A stretch of 64,000 nt of DNA from Chelativorans petroleitrophicus. Lineage in GTDB: Bacteria > Pseudomonadota > Alphaproteobacteria > Rhizobiales > Rhizobiaceae. The stretch covers positions 124,001 to 188,000 of the forward strand of contig NZ_JAODNV010000010.1 in assembly GCF_025398195.1 (NCBI RefSeq). The letters run 5' to 3'. Position 1 is the first letter of the stretch. Each line of letters starts with the position of its first letter. Below, piece by piece: positions 45,524 through 55,153 of this stretch. The position numbers were made by a program, and so were the translations under genes. The notes under the pieces are model-generated. The model ran no database searches and was not told the origin of the DNA. It worked only from the letters and a program-made list of their open reading frames with translations.

Positions 45524-46627
45524 ATGAGCGAAACTGTCGAAAAGCCGGCACGTGTAACCGCCGGAGTGACATTTGCCGCGCGCCTCGTGCTCGAACGCAT
45601 CAGCCATCGTTTCGCGCCGGGGGCGCTAACGCTTGACGATGTGACGCTCGCCGCCGAGCCCGGCGAGGTGCTGTGCCTTCTCGGGCCGTCGGGTTCCGGC
45701 AAGACGACGCTTTTGCGCATTGCCGCCGGGATCGAGAGCCAAGAAACGGGCCGCGTGCTCCTCAATGACCGGGAGATCGCCGGCCCCAACGTCTTCCTGC
45801 CGCCCGAACAGCGCTCCATCGGCCTCGTCTTCCAGGATTTTGCGCTCTTTCCCCACCTGACCATCCTGGACAATGTGCGCTTCGGCCTCACCGCCCTTTC
45901 CCGGGAGGAGGCGCGGCGAGAGGCGCTGATCGCGCTTTCGCGCGTGGGGCTTGAGCGCTATGCATCCTCCTATCCCCATGTGCTTTCGGGCGGCGAGCAG
46001 CAGCGCGTGGCGCTGGCGCGGGCTCTGGCGCCGCGCCCGGCCGTGCTGCTCATGGACGAGCCCTTTTCCGGCCTCGATTCCCGGCTGAAGGACACCGTTC
46101 GGGCCGAAACGCTGGCCATTCTCCGGCAAAGCCGCGCGACGGCGATCGTCGTCACCCACGACGCGGAAGAGGCGATGCGGCTTGGGGACCGCATCGCGCT
46201 CCTCAACAAGGGAAAGCTCGTGCAGGCGGGCACGGCGGAAGAACTCTACCTCAAGCCCGCCAATCTCTTCGTGGCCGGCTTCTTCTCTGAATTGAACGTG
46301 TTCGACGCGCGTGTTGCATCGGGCGCCGCCGACACGCCCGTGGGCCGATTTGCCGCACCAGGCCGGGCCGACGGCGAGCCGGTGACCGTGGCCGTGCGCC
46401 TGTCAGGTTTCGACGTTTCCGAAGAGAGCGGCGATGTGGAAGCCCGGATTGTCTCGCGCCGCTTCCTGGGCGTGGTGGAGCTTCTGGAACTCGCCGTTCC
46501 CGGCAATGACGAGCATGTGCGCGCCCGCGTGCGTGCGGGCCAGTTGCAGCCTGGTGTCCGCGACGTCTGGCTGAAAGTGCGCCCCGCAGACGTACTAGTG
46601 TTTGAAAGACGGCGCGAAAGCGCATAA
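45524..46627 (+). CDS. orphan ABC ATPase of the Fe3+/polyamine-importer type (FbpC/PotA-like)
   Basis: This 367-residue ATPase has Walker A GPSGSGKTTLLR, Q-loop VFQDFALFPHLT, signature [15 protein letters not shown], Walker B VLLMDEPFSGLD and an H-loop VTHDAEEAMRLGD. A C-terminal TOBE-like domain starts about residue 260. It has an unusual N-terminal extension of about 20 residues (SETVEKPARVTAGVTF). No permease or binding protein is nearby, so its partners must be encoded elsewhere. Confidence 0.85.
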   Translation: MSETVEKPARVTAGVTFAARLVLERISHRFAPGALTLDDVTLAAEPGEVLCLLGPSGSGKTTLLRIAAGIESQETGRVLLNDREIAGPNVFLPPEQRSIGLVFQDFALFPHLTILDNVRFGLTALSREEARREALIALSRVGLERYASSYPHVLSGGEQQRVALARALAPRPAVLLMDEPFSGLDSRLKDTVRAETLAILRQSRATAIVVTHDAEEAMRLGDRIALLNKGKLVQAGTAEELYLKPANLFVAGFFSELNVFDARVASGAADTPVGRFAAPGRADGEPVTVAVRLSGFDVSEESGDVEARIVSRRFLGVVELLELAVPGNDEHVRARVRAGQLQPGVRDVWLKVRPADVLVFERRRESA

Positions 46628-46667
46628 ATCAGGATAACGACCGCGCAATCAGGCAAAGAGATCTGTC

Positions 46668-46886
46668 ATGGGTTCCTTCTCGATCTGGCACTGGCTCATC
46701 GTGCTTGTGGTGGTGTTGCTCCTCTTCGGACGGGGCAAGATCCCTGAATTGATGGGCGATATGGCCAAGGGCATCAAGAACTTCCGCAAGGGCATGAGCG
46801 ACGACGACGGCGAAGAGACGAAGACCGTCGAGCATCGCGTGGACGAGCCGGTGGGCGAGACCAAGCAGAAGGCCAGCAAGTCCTGA
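46668..46886 (+). CDS. tatA: Sec-independent translocase subunit TatA
   Basis: This 72-residue protein has an N-terminal helix [20 protein letters not shown] followed by the amphipathic helix [17 protein letters not shown] and an acidic tail. FGRGKI is the TatA hinge. TatA forms the size-variable pore that exports folded twin-arginine proteins, such as the Tat-type binding protein in this window. Confidence 0.96.
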   Translation: MGSFSIWHWLIVLVVVLLLFGRGKIPELMGDMAKGIKNFRKGMSDDDGEETKTVEHRVDEPVGETKQKASKS

Positions 46887-46922
46887 GTGCCCCTTATCTC
46901 GGCTTCGTTCGGATATTAGAGA

Positions 46923-47492
46923 ATGTTTGAGCTCGGCTGGTCCGAAATCCTTGTCATTGCGATCGTGCTGATCGTTGTGGTCGGACCGAAGGATCTTCCG
47001 CGCGTCCTGCGCACCTTTGGCCGCACGACGAGCAAGATGCGCGCGATGGCGAACGATTTCCGCCGCCAGTTCGACGAGGCCATGCGAGAGGCGGAACTCG
47101 ACGAGGTCAAGACCCTCGTCCAGGACGTCAAGAAGCTAGACCCGCGCAACGAGATCAAAAAGCACCTGAGCCCTCTGGAGAAGGCCGGTCACGATATTCG
47201 CAGGGAGCTCGATCAGGCTGGAAAGCCGAAAACGCCCAATTCGCCCGTGCCGAAGCAGGATGCTGCGGGCGAATCGGCGAAGTCTGTTCAGCCGGCGGCG
47301 CCCGATGCGGTGACCACAGTGGAGAAGGCCCCCAAACCAGCGGCGGACAATGCTTCCTCTGTCGGGGCAAAGCCTGCCGCTGCCAAGAAGGCTGAGACAT
47401 CCATCGCCAGTAAGCCGGCGGCCAAACCTGCCACGGCAAAGCCGGCGGAGCGCGGCAGCGATAACAAGAAGACAGCGGGAACCGCGACGTGA
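46923..47492 (+). CDS. tatB: Sec-independent translocase subunit TatB
   Basis: This 189-residue protein begins MFELGWSEILVIAIVLIVVV with the TatB hallmark GPKDLPRVLRTFG. It has a long charged amphipathic helix and an Ala/Lys/Pro-rich C-terminal tail (SKPAAKPATAKPAERGS). TatB binds signal peptides with TatC. Its stop overlaps the tatC GTG by four bases. Confidence 0.95.
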   Translation: MFELGWSEILVIAIVLIVVVGPKDLPRVLRTFGRTTSKMRAMANDFRRQFDEAMREAELDEVKTLVQDVKKLDPRNEIKKHLSPLEKAGHDIRRELDQAGKPKTPNSPVPKQDAAGESAKSVQPAAPDAVTTVEKAPKPAADNASSVGAKPAAAKKAETSIASKPAAKPATAKPAERGSDNKKTAGTAT

Positions 47493-48325
47493 GTTCCAAA
47501 GACGAAGAAGATGAGATCGAAAAGTCGTCCGCGCCGCTCATAGAGCATTTGATCGAGCTGCGCTCCCGCTTGATTTGGGCCATCGCGGCCTTTTTCGTCG
47601 CCTTCCTCGTCTGCTTCTTCTTCGCCCGGGAGATCTTCAATCTTCTGGTGATCCCCTTCCAGTGGGCGACGGACTGGGCGGGGCTCGACTCGGAGAAGGT
47701 GGATCTCATCTACACCGCGCCGCAGGAATTTTTCTTCACCCAGATCAAGCTGGCGATGTTCGGCGGCATCGTGCTCGCCTTTCCGGTGATCGCCACGCAG
47801 ATCTACAAATTCGTGGCCCCGGGCCTTTACCGCAACGAAAGGCGCGCCTTCCTGCCTTTCCTCATTGCCTCACCCATCCTGTTTCTTATCGGCGGCGCGC
47901 TGGTCTATTTCTTCTTCACCCCCATGGTGATGTGGTTCTTCCTGTCCATGCAGCAGGTGGGGCCCGACAACGAAATCCAGATTTCGCTGCTTCCGCGCGT
48001 CTCCGAATATCTCGGCCTCATCATGACGCTGATTCTGTCCTTCGGGCTGGTCTTCCAGCTGCCCGTGGTCACGACGCTGATGGCTCGCGTGGGGCTGCTC
48101 AGCGCCGACGGTCTTGTGGACAAGCGTAAATACGCCATCGTGGCGGCCTTCGTGGTTGCCGCCGTTCTCACGCCGCCCGATCCGGTCAGTCAGATCGGTC
48201 TTGCGCTGCCCACCATCCTTCTCTACGAGGTCTCCATCTGGAGCGCCCGGATGGTGGAGCGCAAGCGCGAGGAAGAACGGCGCGCCGCCGAGGAGGCGGA
48301 GACGAGCGCGGGACCGGCTTCCTGA
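47489..48325 (+). CDS. tatC: Sec-independent translocase subunit TatC
   Basis: This 278-residue protein has six membrane helices. It shows APLIEHLIELRSRLIWAIAA, FTQIKLAMFGGIVLAFPVIA and YQ-like FVAPGLYRNERRAFLPFL, the conserved cytoplasmic and first-loop signatures. TatC is the twin-arginine receptor. GTG start within GTGA overlapping tatB; a short Glu/Arg-rich C-terminal tail. Confidence 0.96.
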   Translation: MSSKDEEDEIEKSSAPLIEHLIELRSRLIWAIAAFFVAFLVCFFFAREIFNLLVIPFQWATDWAGLDSEKVDLIYTAPQEFFFTQIKLAMFGGIVLAFPVIATQIYKFVAPGLYRNERRAFLPFLIASPILFLIGGALVYFFFTPMVMWFFLSMQQVGPDNEIQISLLPRVSEYLGLIMTLILSFGLVFQLPVVTTLMARVGLLSADGLVDKRKYAIVAAFVVAAVLTPPDPVSQIGLALPTILLYEVSIWSARMVERKREEERRAAEEAETSAGPAS

Positions 48326-48382
48326 GTCACCGCGCTTTCCGCCGGGCGCCGTGTTGGCCATCTTTCATGCCCGGATCGGATC

Positions 48383-49681
48383 ATGCTCGACATCAGGTGG
48401 ATACGCGAGAACCCCGAGGCCCTGGTTGCGGCGCTCGTGAAGCGTGGTGAGGACAAGGCTGCCGCGCGATCCCAGGTGGAGGCGCTCGTTGCCGCCGACG
48501 AGGAGCGCCGGGCGCATCTTGTGAGGCTTCAGGAGGCGCAGGAGCGCCGCAACGCCGCCTCCAAGGAGATCGGCAACGCCATGCGAAGCGGTGACCGCGC
48601 GCTGGCCGAGAAGCTGAAAGCCGAGGTGGCGGAGCTAAAGACCTTCGTGCAGGAAGGCGAGGCGGAAGAACGCCGCCATGATGAGCGCCTGCGCGATCTG
48701 CTCGCCCGCATCCCCAACCTGCCGCTCGATGACGTTCCGGTGGGCGCCGATGAAAGCGGCAATGTCGAAATCCGCAAGGTAGGGAAGCCGGACAGCCCCA
48801 ACTGGGCGCGCGAGCACTTCGAGATCGGCGAGGCGCTCGGCCTCATGGATTTCGAGCGCGCGGCGAAGCTATCGGGCGCGCGCTTCACCGTTCTCTCCGG
48901 CCAGCTCGCGCGGCTCGAACGCGCTCTCGGTCAGTTCATGCTCGACCTGCACACCACCGAGCACGGCTACACGGAGGTGCAGCCGCCGCTTCTCGTGCGC
49001 GACGAGACGATGTTCGGCACGGGGCAGCTCCCGAAATTCGCGGAGGATCTGTTTCAGACCACGGACGGGCGCTGGATGATACCCACGGCGGAAGTGCCGC
49101 TCACCAACCTCGTCCGCGAGGAGATTCTGGACGCCGAGTCGCTTCCGCTGCGCTTTACCGCGCTTACCCCCTGCTTCCGTTCCGAAGCCGGATCGGCCGG
49201 TCGGGACACGCGTGGCATGCTGCGCCAGCATCAGTTCAACAAGGTCGAACTGGTTTCAATCACTGACGCCGAATCCTCGCTCGCCGAACACGAGCGCATG
49301 ACCGAATGCGCCGAAACCGTGCTCAAGAAGCTCGGCCTGCCGTTCCGCACGGTGGTGCTGTGCACAGGCGACATGGGCTTCGGCGCGCAGAAGACCTATG
49401 ACATCGAGGTTTGGCTGCCGGGGCAGAAAGCCTACCGCGAAATTTCCTCCTGCTCGGTCTGCGGCGATTTCCAGGCCCGGCGGATGAACGCGCGCTATCG
49501 CGTGGCCGGAGAGAAGCAGACCCGCTTGGTGCACACGCTCAACGGCTCCGGCGTCGCGGTCGGCCGCGCGCTGATCGCTGTCATGGAGAACTACCAGAAC
49601 GAGGATGGCAGCATTAGCATTCCCGAAATCCTGCAGCCTTATATGGGTGGGCTGAAGAGGATCGAGGCGGCGAGGCAATAG
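48383..49681 (+). CDS. serS: seryl-tRNA synthetase
   Basis: This 432-residue class II synthetase has an N-terminal coiled-coil arm (about residues 25-105, rich in Arg/Glu/Ala) that holds tRNA-Ser. The class II core follows: motif 2 [20 protein letters not shown] and motif 3 [18 protein letters not shown]. Full length. Located between tatC and surE as in many alphaproteobacteria. Confidence 0.97.
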   Translation: MLDIRWIRENPEALVAALVKRGEDKAAARSQVEALVAADEERRAHLVRLQEAQERRNAASKEIGNAMRSGDRALAEKLKAEVAELKTFVQEGEAEERRHDERLRDLLARIPNLPLDDVPVGADESGNVEIRKVGKPDSPNWAREHFEIGEALGLMDFERAAKLSGARFTVLSGQLARLERALGQFMLDLHTTEHGYTEVQPPLLVRDETMFGTGQLPKFAEDLFQTTDGRWMIPTAEVPLTNLVREEILDAESLPLRFTALTPCFRSEAGSAGRDTRGMLRQHQFNKVELVSITDAESSLAEHERMTECAETVLKKLGLPFRTVVLCTGDMGFGAQKTYDIEVWLPGQKAYREISSCSVCGDFQARRMNARYRVAGEKQTRLVHTLNGSGVAVGRALIAVMENYQNEDGSISIPEILQPYMGGLKRIEAARQ

Positions 49682-50449
49682 GTGCGCATTCTTCTCACCA
49701 ATGACGACGGCATTCATGCCGAAGGTCTGCAGGTGCTTGAGCGCATCGCGCGCACGCTCTCCGACGACGTCTGGGTGGTGGCGCCCGAAACGGACCAGTC
49801 GGGCTACGCCCATTCGCTTTCGCTTTCCGAGCCCTTGCGGATGCGCAAGATCGACGACCGGCATTTCGCCGTGCGCGGCACCCCCACCGACTGCGTCATC
49901 ATGGGCGTGCGCATGGTGATGGATTCGCCGCCCGATCTGATCCTCTCCGGCGTCAATAACGGCACCAACATCGCCGACGACGTCACCTACTCGGGCACGG
50001 TGGCCGGTGCGATCGAGGGCACGCTGCTGAACATCCGCTCGATCGCGCTCAGCCAAGACTACGACTTCACCGACGAAGGACGCCACGTGCCGTGGGACAC
50101 CACGCTGGCGGTGGCGCCCGATCTTCTAAAGAAGCTGGTGGCGACGGAACTGCCGCCGGGCGTTTTTCTCAACGTCAATTTTCCGCGCTGCGCGCCGCAC
50201 GAGGTCAAGGGAACGAAGGTCACCTTCCAGGGCAAGCTGGTCCACGGCCTCTGGATCGAGGAGCGCAAGGACGGGCGCGGCTTTCCATATTACTGGCTGC
50301 GGTTCGGCCGCAAGGAAGCGCAGATACGCAACGGGTCCGACCAGGCGGCGATCCGAGACGGCTACATCTCCGTCACGCCGCTGCATCTCGATTTCACCGC
50401 GCATGAGGTGCGCGACAGGCTGGCAAAGGCAATCGGGAGCGGGCCGTGA
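49682..50449 (+). CDS. surE: 5'/3'-nucleotidase SurE
   Basis: This 255-residue metal-dependent phosphatase has the N-terminal metal site [40 protein letters not shown] and a C-terminal swapped arm. It dephosphorylates nucleoside monophosphates and polyphosphate and is a stationary-phase protein often linked to pcm. GTG 49682 immediately follows the serS stop; its own stop overlaps pcm by four bases. Confidence 0.95.
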   Translation: MRILLTNDDGIHAEGLQVLERIARTLSDDVWVVAPETDQSGYAHSLSLSEPLRMRKIDDRHFAVRGTPTDCVIMGVRMVMDSPPDLILSGVNNGTNIADDVTYSGTVAGAIEGTLLNIRSIALSQDYDFTDEGRHVPWDTTLAVAPDLLKKLVATELPPGVFLNVNFPRCAPHEVKGTKVTFQGKLVHGLWIEERKDGRGFPYYWLRFGRKEAQIRNGSDQAAIRDGYISVTPLHLDFTAHEVRDRLAKAIGSGP

Positions 50450-51096
50450 GCATACCCGAGGAAGAGCGCGAAGGCTTTGCCGCTTTCATGCTGCGCTTGC
50501 GTGCGCGCGGCATCGCCTCCAAGGAACTGTTCACCGCATTCGAGCAGACGCCGCGCGGCAGCTTCGTGCCTGCCGAGTGGAAGGCGGCCGTCTGGTCGAA
50601 CCGAATGGTCCCCATCGAATGCGGGGAGTCGCTTGAAGCCTGCGACTTGCAGGGAGCGGTGCTGCATGCGCTCGATCTCAAGCCCGGCCTGCGCGTTCTG
50701 GAGATCGGCACCGGGTCCGGCTACACGGCCGCCGTGATGGCGCGGATGGTCGAGCGTGTTCTGTCGCTCGACCGCTACAAGACATTGATCGAGGGCGCGC
50801 GCTTGCGCCACGAGGCGCTTGGCCTTTCCAACATCTTCCTGTCCCAGGCCGACGGCATGGAGGGAGCCGCCGACGGCCCCTTCGACCGCATCGTCGTCTG
50901 GGCGGCGTTCGAGGAGACGCCACGCCGGTTTGTGGACTTCCTGGCCACGGGCGGCGTCATGGTGGCGCCAGTCGGCCCGCCCGATGACGTTCAGATCATG
51001 GCCCGTTTCGTGAAGGTCGGCAGCCGCTTCGAGCGCACCGATCTGGAGCCCGTTCGCCTGCAGCCGCTGATGAAAGGCGTGGCACTCGCCCTGTAA
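50446..51096 (+). CDS. pcm: protein-L-isoaspartate O-methyltransferase (second paralogue, surE-linked)
   Basis: This 216-residue protein has the [18 protein letters not shown]-terminal element, motif [21 protein letters not shown] and [18 protein letters not shown]. The IGTGSGYT motif and linkage to surE mark it as the orthologue of classical Pcm, whereas the copy at 22084 is diverged. GTG start overlapping surE. Confidence 0.92.
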   Translation: MSIPEEEREGFAAFMLRLRARGIASKELFTAFEQTPRGSFVPAEWKAAVWSNRMVPIECGESLEACDLQGAVLHALDLKPGLRVLEIGTGSGYTAAVMARMVERVLSLDRYKTLIEGARLRHEALGLSNIFLSQADGMEGAADGPFDRIVVWAAFEETPRRFVDFLATGGVMVAPVGPPDDVQIMARFVKVGSRFERTDLEPVRLQPLMKGVALAL

Positions 51097-51230
51097 GCGG
51101 CGCTTTCCTAACCGTCCCAACGCGGAAGTCTTCAAAGCTATTGCTGATTTTTGCAGTGCTTAACGGCCCGGTAAGATTAACACGCTTTAATTGAGGAAGA
51201 TTCGTCAACGGGAATTTGCGGGTGGCCCTC

Positions 51231-52445
51231 ATGCGTTTCGGCATCTCACGTCAACACGGCTCGGCGCTTGCAAGAGGTGCGGCGGTTCTGGCGATGGGTG
51301 CGCTGATGGCGGGATGCAGCGCCGCGAACCTGACGGACGGGCTTACCACCAGTTCCACCGGCACGATGGGTGTGGCCCAGACCAGCCAGCCTTACCCGGG
51401 CGATAGGGTGCCGAGGCCGAAAGAGCCTATCGGCATGGAGATGCAGAACACGGCGGCGACATGGACACCGCCGACCGCGCCTTCGTCTTCTTCCTGGTCA
51501 AGCTACAGCGTTCCTTCCGCCACTTCGTCTACCGTATCCTCAGCGCCGCTGCCGCCTCCCGCCGCTCCCGGCCAGCCTGCGAGCCAGCCGGCACCAGCGG
51601 TAGCCCGGCAGCCGGAGCTAGAGCAGCGCGAGACGCAGGTGGCCGCTCTGCCGAGAGCGCCGGAGCCGCCGCGCGCATCCTCCGGCGGGCTGTCCGGCAA
51701 CACTTACACGGTCACCGCCGGCGACACGCTTTACTCCGTCTCGCGCAAGACCGGTGTGAGCGTCGATCGACTGAAGCAGGCAAACTCCCTTTCGGGCGAC
51801 ACGATCCGTGTGGGGCAGAAGCTTGTCATCCCCGGCGGTAGCGGTACTGCCATAACAAGCGCCGCCCCGGCACCAGCCAAGCAGCCTGAGCCCGTCAAAA
51901 CAGCAGCGGTGAAGGCCGAACCGTCGGCCATCAAGCCCGCCCCAAGTCAGGTGGAGACGCCGAAAGCATCGGCCTCAACCACGGCGCCTGTCCAGTCCGA
52001 GCCGAAAACGGCCGCTCAGGAAAAACCCGCCGAAGAGCAGGTGGCTTCCCTGCCGCCGCAGGCAACCGGTGTTGACCGCCTGCGCTGGCCGGTGCGCGGC
52101 CGTGTGATTTCCGGTTTCGGCAGTGGTTCCGATGGCCGGCCCAATGACGGCATAGACATCGCGGTGCCGGAGGGTACCGCCGTGCACGCGGCCGAAAACG
52201 GCGTCGTCATCTATGCGGGGGACGGGCTGAAAGGTTTCGGCAACACGATTCTCGTTAGGCATGAGGACGGCCTCGTGACGGTCTACGGGCACACTTCCGA
52301 GATGAAGGTGAAGCGCGGCGATACCGTCCGGCGCGGTCAGGAGATCGCGCTTTCTGGCATGACGGGCGACGCGGACCGGCCGAAGCTTCATTTCGAAGTG
52401 CGCAAGGGCACGAGCCCGGTCGATCCGATGACCTATCTCGAATAG
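51231..52445 (+). CDS. LysM/M23 lipoprotein (NlpD/DipM-like LytM factor)
   Basis: This 404-residue protein has a lipoprotein signal with lipobox LMAGC (about residue 28) and a Ser/Pro-rich linker. A LysM domain (NTYTVTAGDTLYSVSRKTGV, about 160-205) and a second linker precede a C-terminal M23 domain (GSDGRPNDGIDIAVPEGTAV... LVTVYGHTSEMKVKRGDTVR... PKLHFEVRKG). The first metal His of 'HxGxD' is replaced (NDGIDI), so it is probably a non-catalytic amidase activator like NlpD/DipM. ATG 51231 is used; TTG/GTG starts up to 15 nt upstream are possible. Confidence 0.88.
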   Translation: MRFGISRQHGSALARGAAVLAMGALMAGCSAANLTDGLTTSSTGTMGVAQTSQPYPGDRVPRPKEPIGMEMQNTAATWTPPTAPSSSSWSSYSVPSATSSTVSSAPLPPPAAPGQPASQPAPAVARQPELEQRETQVAALPRAPEPPRASSGGLSGNTYTVTAGDTLYSVSRKTGVSVDRLKQANSLSGDTIRVGQKLVIPGGSGTAITSAAPAPAKQPEPVKTAAVKAEPSAIKPAPSQVETPKASASTTAPVQSEPKTAAQEKPAEEQVASLPPQATGVDRLRWPVRGRVISGFGSGSDGRPNDGIDIAVPEGTAVHAAENGVVIYAGDGLKGFGNTILVRHEDGLVTVYGHTSEMKVKRGDTVRRGQEIALSGMTGDADRPKLHFEVRKGTSPVDPMTYLE

Positions 52446-52552
52446 GCGGGCGGCGCCGCGCGCGGGTTGACTGTCCTCCCTTCCGGCATTTTCACTCCTG
52501 GTGCCTGGAAGGATGAGCGGATAGGCCCCGCGTGCGGCTGCGCGCGCATCAG

Positions 52553-53113
52553 CTACGCGGCGCGGCGTTCGTGCCGGCCTTCGCGGATTTCCTCCGACAG
52601 TTTCTTGCAGAAGACATCGAGATCGCCGGGATTGCGGCTCGTCACCAGCCCCTGATCCGTGACCACTTGGCTGTCCTCCCACAGGCCGCCGGCATTGATG
52701 ACGTCGGTCTTTATTGAGTGGTAGGAGGTGAGGCGGCGGCCCTTGGCGATTCCGGTTTCTACGAGGAGCCAGGGCGCATGGCAGATGGCGCCCACCACCT
52801 TGTCGGCCGTCCAGAAGGCCTTGATGAAGTCGAGAGCCTTCTGTTCGACGCGCAAGAGATCGGGATTGATCTGACCGCCGGGCAGAACAAGAGCGTCGTA
52901 GTCTTCGGGGCTCGCCTCGTCGAGCGTTCTGTCCACCTTGACCGGTCTTCCCCAGTCCTTCTTATCCCAGCCCTTGATCTCGCCGGCTTCCAGTGAAATC
53001 ACGTGGACCTCGGCGCCTGCTCCGCGCAGGCGCTCCAGCGGCACCTCCAGTTCGGATTGCTCAAAGCCATGGGTTGCCAGAATGGCAACCCGCTTGCCGG
53101 AAATATCCTGCAT
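52553..53113 (-). CDS. DJ-1/PfpI-family protein (YhbO-like)
   Basis: This 186-residue protein is of the type I glutamine-amidotransferase-like fold: KRVAILATHGFEQSELEVP with Glu18, DYDALVLPGGQINPDLLR and the nucleophile elbow VVGAICHAPWLL (Cys111-His112). The family includes PfpI proteases and glyoxalase III/deglycase-type stress proteins such as YhbO. ATG 53113 has GGAG six nt upstream; ATG 53125 would add MESK. Confidence 0.9.
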   Translation of the reverse strand: MQDISGKRVAILATHGFEQSELEVPLERLRGAGAEVHVISLEAGEIKGWDKKDWGRPVKVDRTLDEASPEDYDALVLPGGQINPDLLRVEQKALDFIKAFWTADKVVGAICHAPWLLVETGIAKGRRLTSYHSIKTDVINAGGLWEDSQVVTDQGLVTSRNPGDLDVFCKKLSEEIREGRHERRAA

Positions 53114-53371
53114 CTTACTCTCCATCGTCAGGGGATGGTTGCCCAACGGGGAGCTCGGTTTTGTGTTCCTTGCCGGAGGGCTCAAGAAAATATTTGTTTG
53201 TGCACGCCTTGCCGCCGCCGTCGCGCGGCCTATCTAAGGTCTATCGATCTTGCTTGTTGAGCTTTGTTGGCGCCCAGGCGTCCCGGCGACTTCTTTCAAT
53301 ATCGATCTGAACCGCTCATCCCGCACTGGCGTGGTGAGCAAATGCTGTGACCGATTTGAAAGGAAATCGTC

Positions 53372-53581
53372 ATGAACACCGGTACTGTTAAGTTCTTCAA
53401 TGCCACGCGAGGCTTCGGCTTCATTCAGCCTGATGATGGCGGGCAGGACGTCTTTGTTCACGTCTCCGCCGTCGAGCGCGCGGGTCTTGCCACCATCGTG
53501 GAAGGCCAGAAGCTGGGCTTCGATGTGGTCACGGACCGCCGCTCCGGGAAGAATGCCGCGGACAACCTGCGCGCCGCGTAA
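53372..53581 (+). CDS. cold-shock protein (CspA family)
   Basis: This 69-residue OB-fold RNA chaperone has TGTVKFFNATRGFGFIQPDD with RNP1 (GFGFIQ) and VFVHVSAVERAGL with RNP2. AAAGGA precedes the ATG by eight nt. It has a leader of at least 100 nt and a strong intrinsic terminator after the stop, so it is probably monocistronic. Confidence 0.95.
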   Translation: MNTGTVKFFNATRGFGFIQPDDGGQDVFVHVSAVERAGLATIVEGQKLGFDVVTDRRSGKNAADNLRAA

Positions 53582-53633
53582 AGCCATTCCGCCATGTGAC
53601 CGAGTATCGGCACGCGACGGGAGACGAAGAAAA

Positions 53634-53656
53634 GGTCGGGCAAGCCCGGCCTTTTT
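53634..53656 (+). terminator. Rho-independent terminator of the cold-shock gene
   Basis: GGTCGGG (53634-53640) pairs with CCCGGCC (53645-53651) with one G-U pair around CAAG, followed by TTTTT (53652-53656). It lies 53 nt after the cspA stop. Confidence 0.85.
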
Positions 53657-53689
53657 GCGCTTTCAGGCGCTATGAAAAGGACGAAGTCG

Positions 53690-53932
53690 ATGAATCCTGC
53701 CATCACCAAGGACACACTGTTCCCACCCCGGAAGACGAACCCCGCAACCAGGGCCGAGGCTACGGATCGCGCAGCGCGCGCGATCATCGAGGAGGAGAAG
53801 AAGCAGCGCGAGGCGAAAACGGCGCGCCTGCGGCAAGCCCGCCTCGAGATGGAGGCCCGCCAGCCAAAGCCTGAGCCGGTGAAGTCCCGTAACCGGAGGA
53901 AGCCGGCAGGAACGCGCCGCCAGGTGCGTTGA
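53690..53932 (+). CDS. hypothetical basic protein downstream of cspA
   Basis: This 80-residue highly charged protein is mostly one helix (RAEATDRAARAIIEEEKKQR, then EAKTARLRQARLEMEARQPK) with a basic tail. I recall similar small proteins beside cspA in rhizobia, but no function. ATG 53690 has AAAGGA nine nt upstream; ATG 53672 would add six residues. It lies after the cspA terminator, so read-through or its own promoter is needed. Confidence 0.55.
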   Translation: MNPAITKDTLFPPRKTNPATRAEATDRAARAIIEEEKKQREAKTARLRQARLEMEARQPKPEPVKSRNRRKPAGTRRQVR

Positions 53933-53998
53933 TCCGCTTCCGGGCAACTTCAGCCAGTGACGCGCCGCTTAGGGACGCGAACCCACTTCCCTGAATTG

Positions 53999-54997
53999 CT
54001 AGGCCGCCATGAGCTGCTTGCGGTCGGTACGCTCCTGCTGCGGCGAGCGGGCATAAAGCTCGCGGTAGCATTTGGAAAAATGCGAAGCGGAGACGAAGCC
54101 GCACGCGACCGCCACTTCGACCACCGGCATGGTCGACTGAAGCAGCAGGTGGCGCGCACGGTCGAGCCGGAGCTCCAGATAGTAGCGCGCCGGAGAGCGG
54201 CCCATCTCCTGGCGGAACAGGCGCTCGATCTGGCGCCGCGAGAGGCCCACCGCATCCGCGATTTCCACCAGTGACAGGGGCTCGGAAAGATTGGCTTCCA
54301 TCAGCTCGATGATGGTGAGCACCTTGGAATTCTGGACGCCGAGCCTTGCCCTGAGCGGTAGGCGCTGGCGATCCGAAGGATTGCGCACCCGGTCCGTCAG
54401 CATCTGCTCGCATACGCGGTTGACGAGATTGTCGTCGAAATCCTCGCCGATGAGCTGGAACATCATGTCCATCGCGGCCGTGCCTCCCGCACAGGTGTAG
54501 ATGTTCGAATCGATCTCGAAGAGATCAGCGAAGACGTTCGCCTTAGGGAATGTTTCGGCAAATCCCGGAAGGTTTTCCCAATGGATGGCGCAACGCTTGT
54601 TGGCCAGCAGGCCAGCGGCGGCCAGTATATGGGCACCCGTGCACAGGCCGCCCAGCGCCACGCCGCGATTGTACTCCTCCCGCAGCCAGGCGAAGACCGA
54701 CTTGTTGGAATAGGACTCCACGTCAAGGCCGCTGCAGACGATGACCATGGAGGGCCTTTCGGCCCCCACCATCATGCGGCGTTCCTCGACAAGCGACGTA
54801 TCGACGGCGATCTCTATGCCGCTCGAGGCGCGGACGGGGCGGCCATCCACGCTGCACAGCCGCCACCGGTAAGCCTCGAAACCGGCCATGCGGTTGGCCG
54901 CGCGAAGCGGTTCCAGAGCTGTCGCAAACGCGACGAGAGTGAAATTAGGGACAAGGAAAAAAACCAGAGAGCGCTTGAGCTGCCTTTCATCCCGCAT
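53999..54997 (-). CDS. GlxA-family AraC regulator (GbdR/CdhR-like)
   Basis: This 332-residue regulator has an N-terminal DJ-1-like sensor domain: VFFLVPNFTLVAFATALEPL, the elbow VALGGLCTGAHILAAAGLLA, CAIHWENLPGFAETFP and YTCAGGTAAMDMMFQLIG. A C-terminal AraC double HTH follows (LVEIADAVGLSRRQIERLFR; VAVACGFVSASHFSKCYREL). The IHWENL and GGTAAMDMM text resembles GbdR and CdhR, which sense glycine betaine/dimethylglycine and carnitine derivatives. The effector here is inferred only. The ATG at 54997 is chosen. Confidence 0.88.
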   Translation of the reverse strand: MRDERQLKRSLVFFLVPNFTLVAFATALEPLRAANRMAGFEAYRWRLCSVDGRPVRASSGIEIAVDTSLVEERRMMVGAERPSMVIVCSGLDVESYSNKSVFAWLREEYNRGVALGGLCTGAHILAAAGLLANKRCAIHWENLPGFAETFPKANVFADLFEIDSNIYTCAGGTAAMDMMFQLIGEDFDDNLVNRVCEQMLTDRVRNPSDRQRLPLRARLGVQNSKVLTIIELMEANLSEPLSLVEIADAVGLSRRQIERLFRQEMGRSPARYYLELRLDRARHLLLQSTMPVVEVAVACGFVSASHFSKCYRELYARSPQQERTDRKQLMAA

Positions 54998-55153
54998 GTC
55001 CCACTGCTCCTCCACGCACCCGATCTTGCCGATGTCGCTGACAGGCAAGCCTTCGTAAAGAACGCCTTGTGTGTCAACGGGGTAGAATGGCGCAGGAAGA
55101 AAAATTTTGCCCCGCCCGGTGAGGGCGGGGCAGGGCCTTGGGAGGCGGAAAAT

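Noticed and set aside
51159-51194. CtrA-like TTAA motifs before the LysM/M23 gene
   Set aside because: TTAA pairs are present but spaced by six bases (TTAACACGCTTTAA), not the required seven; the other pair matches only three of four bases.
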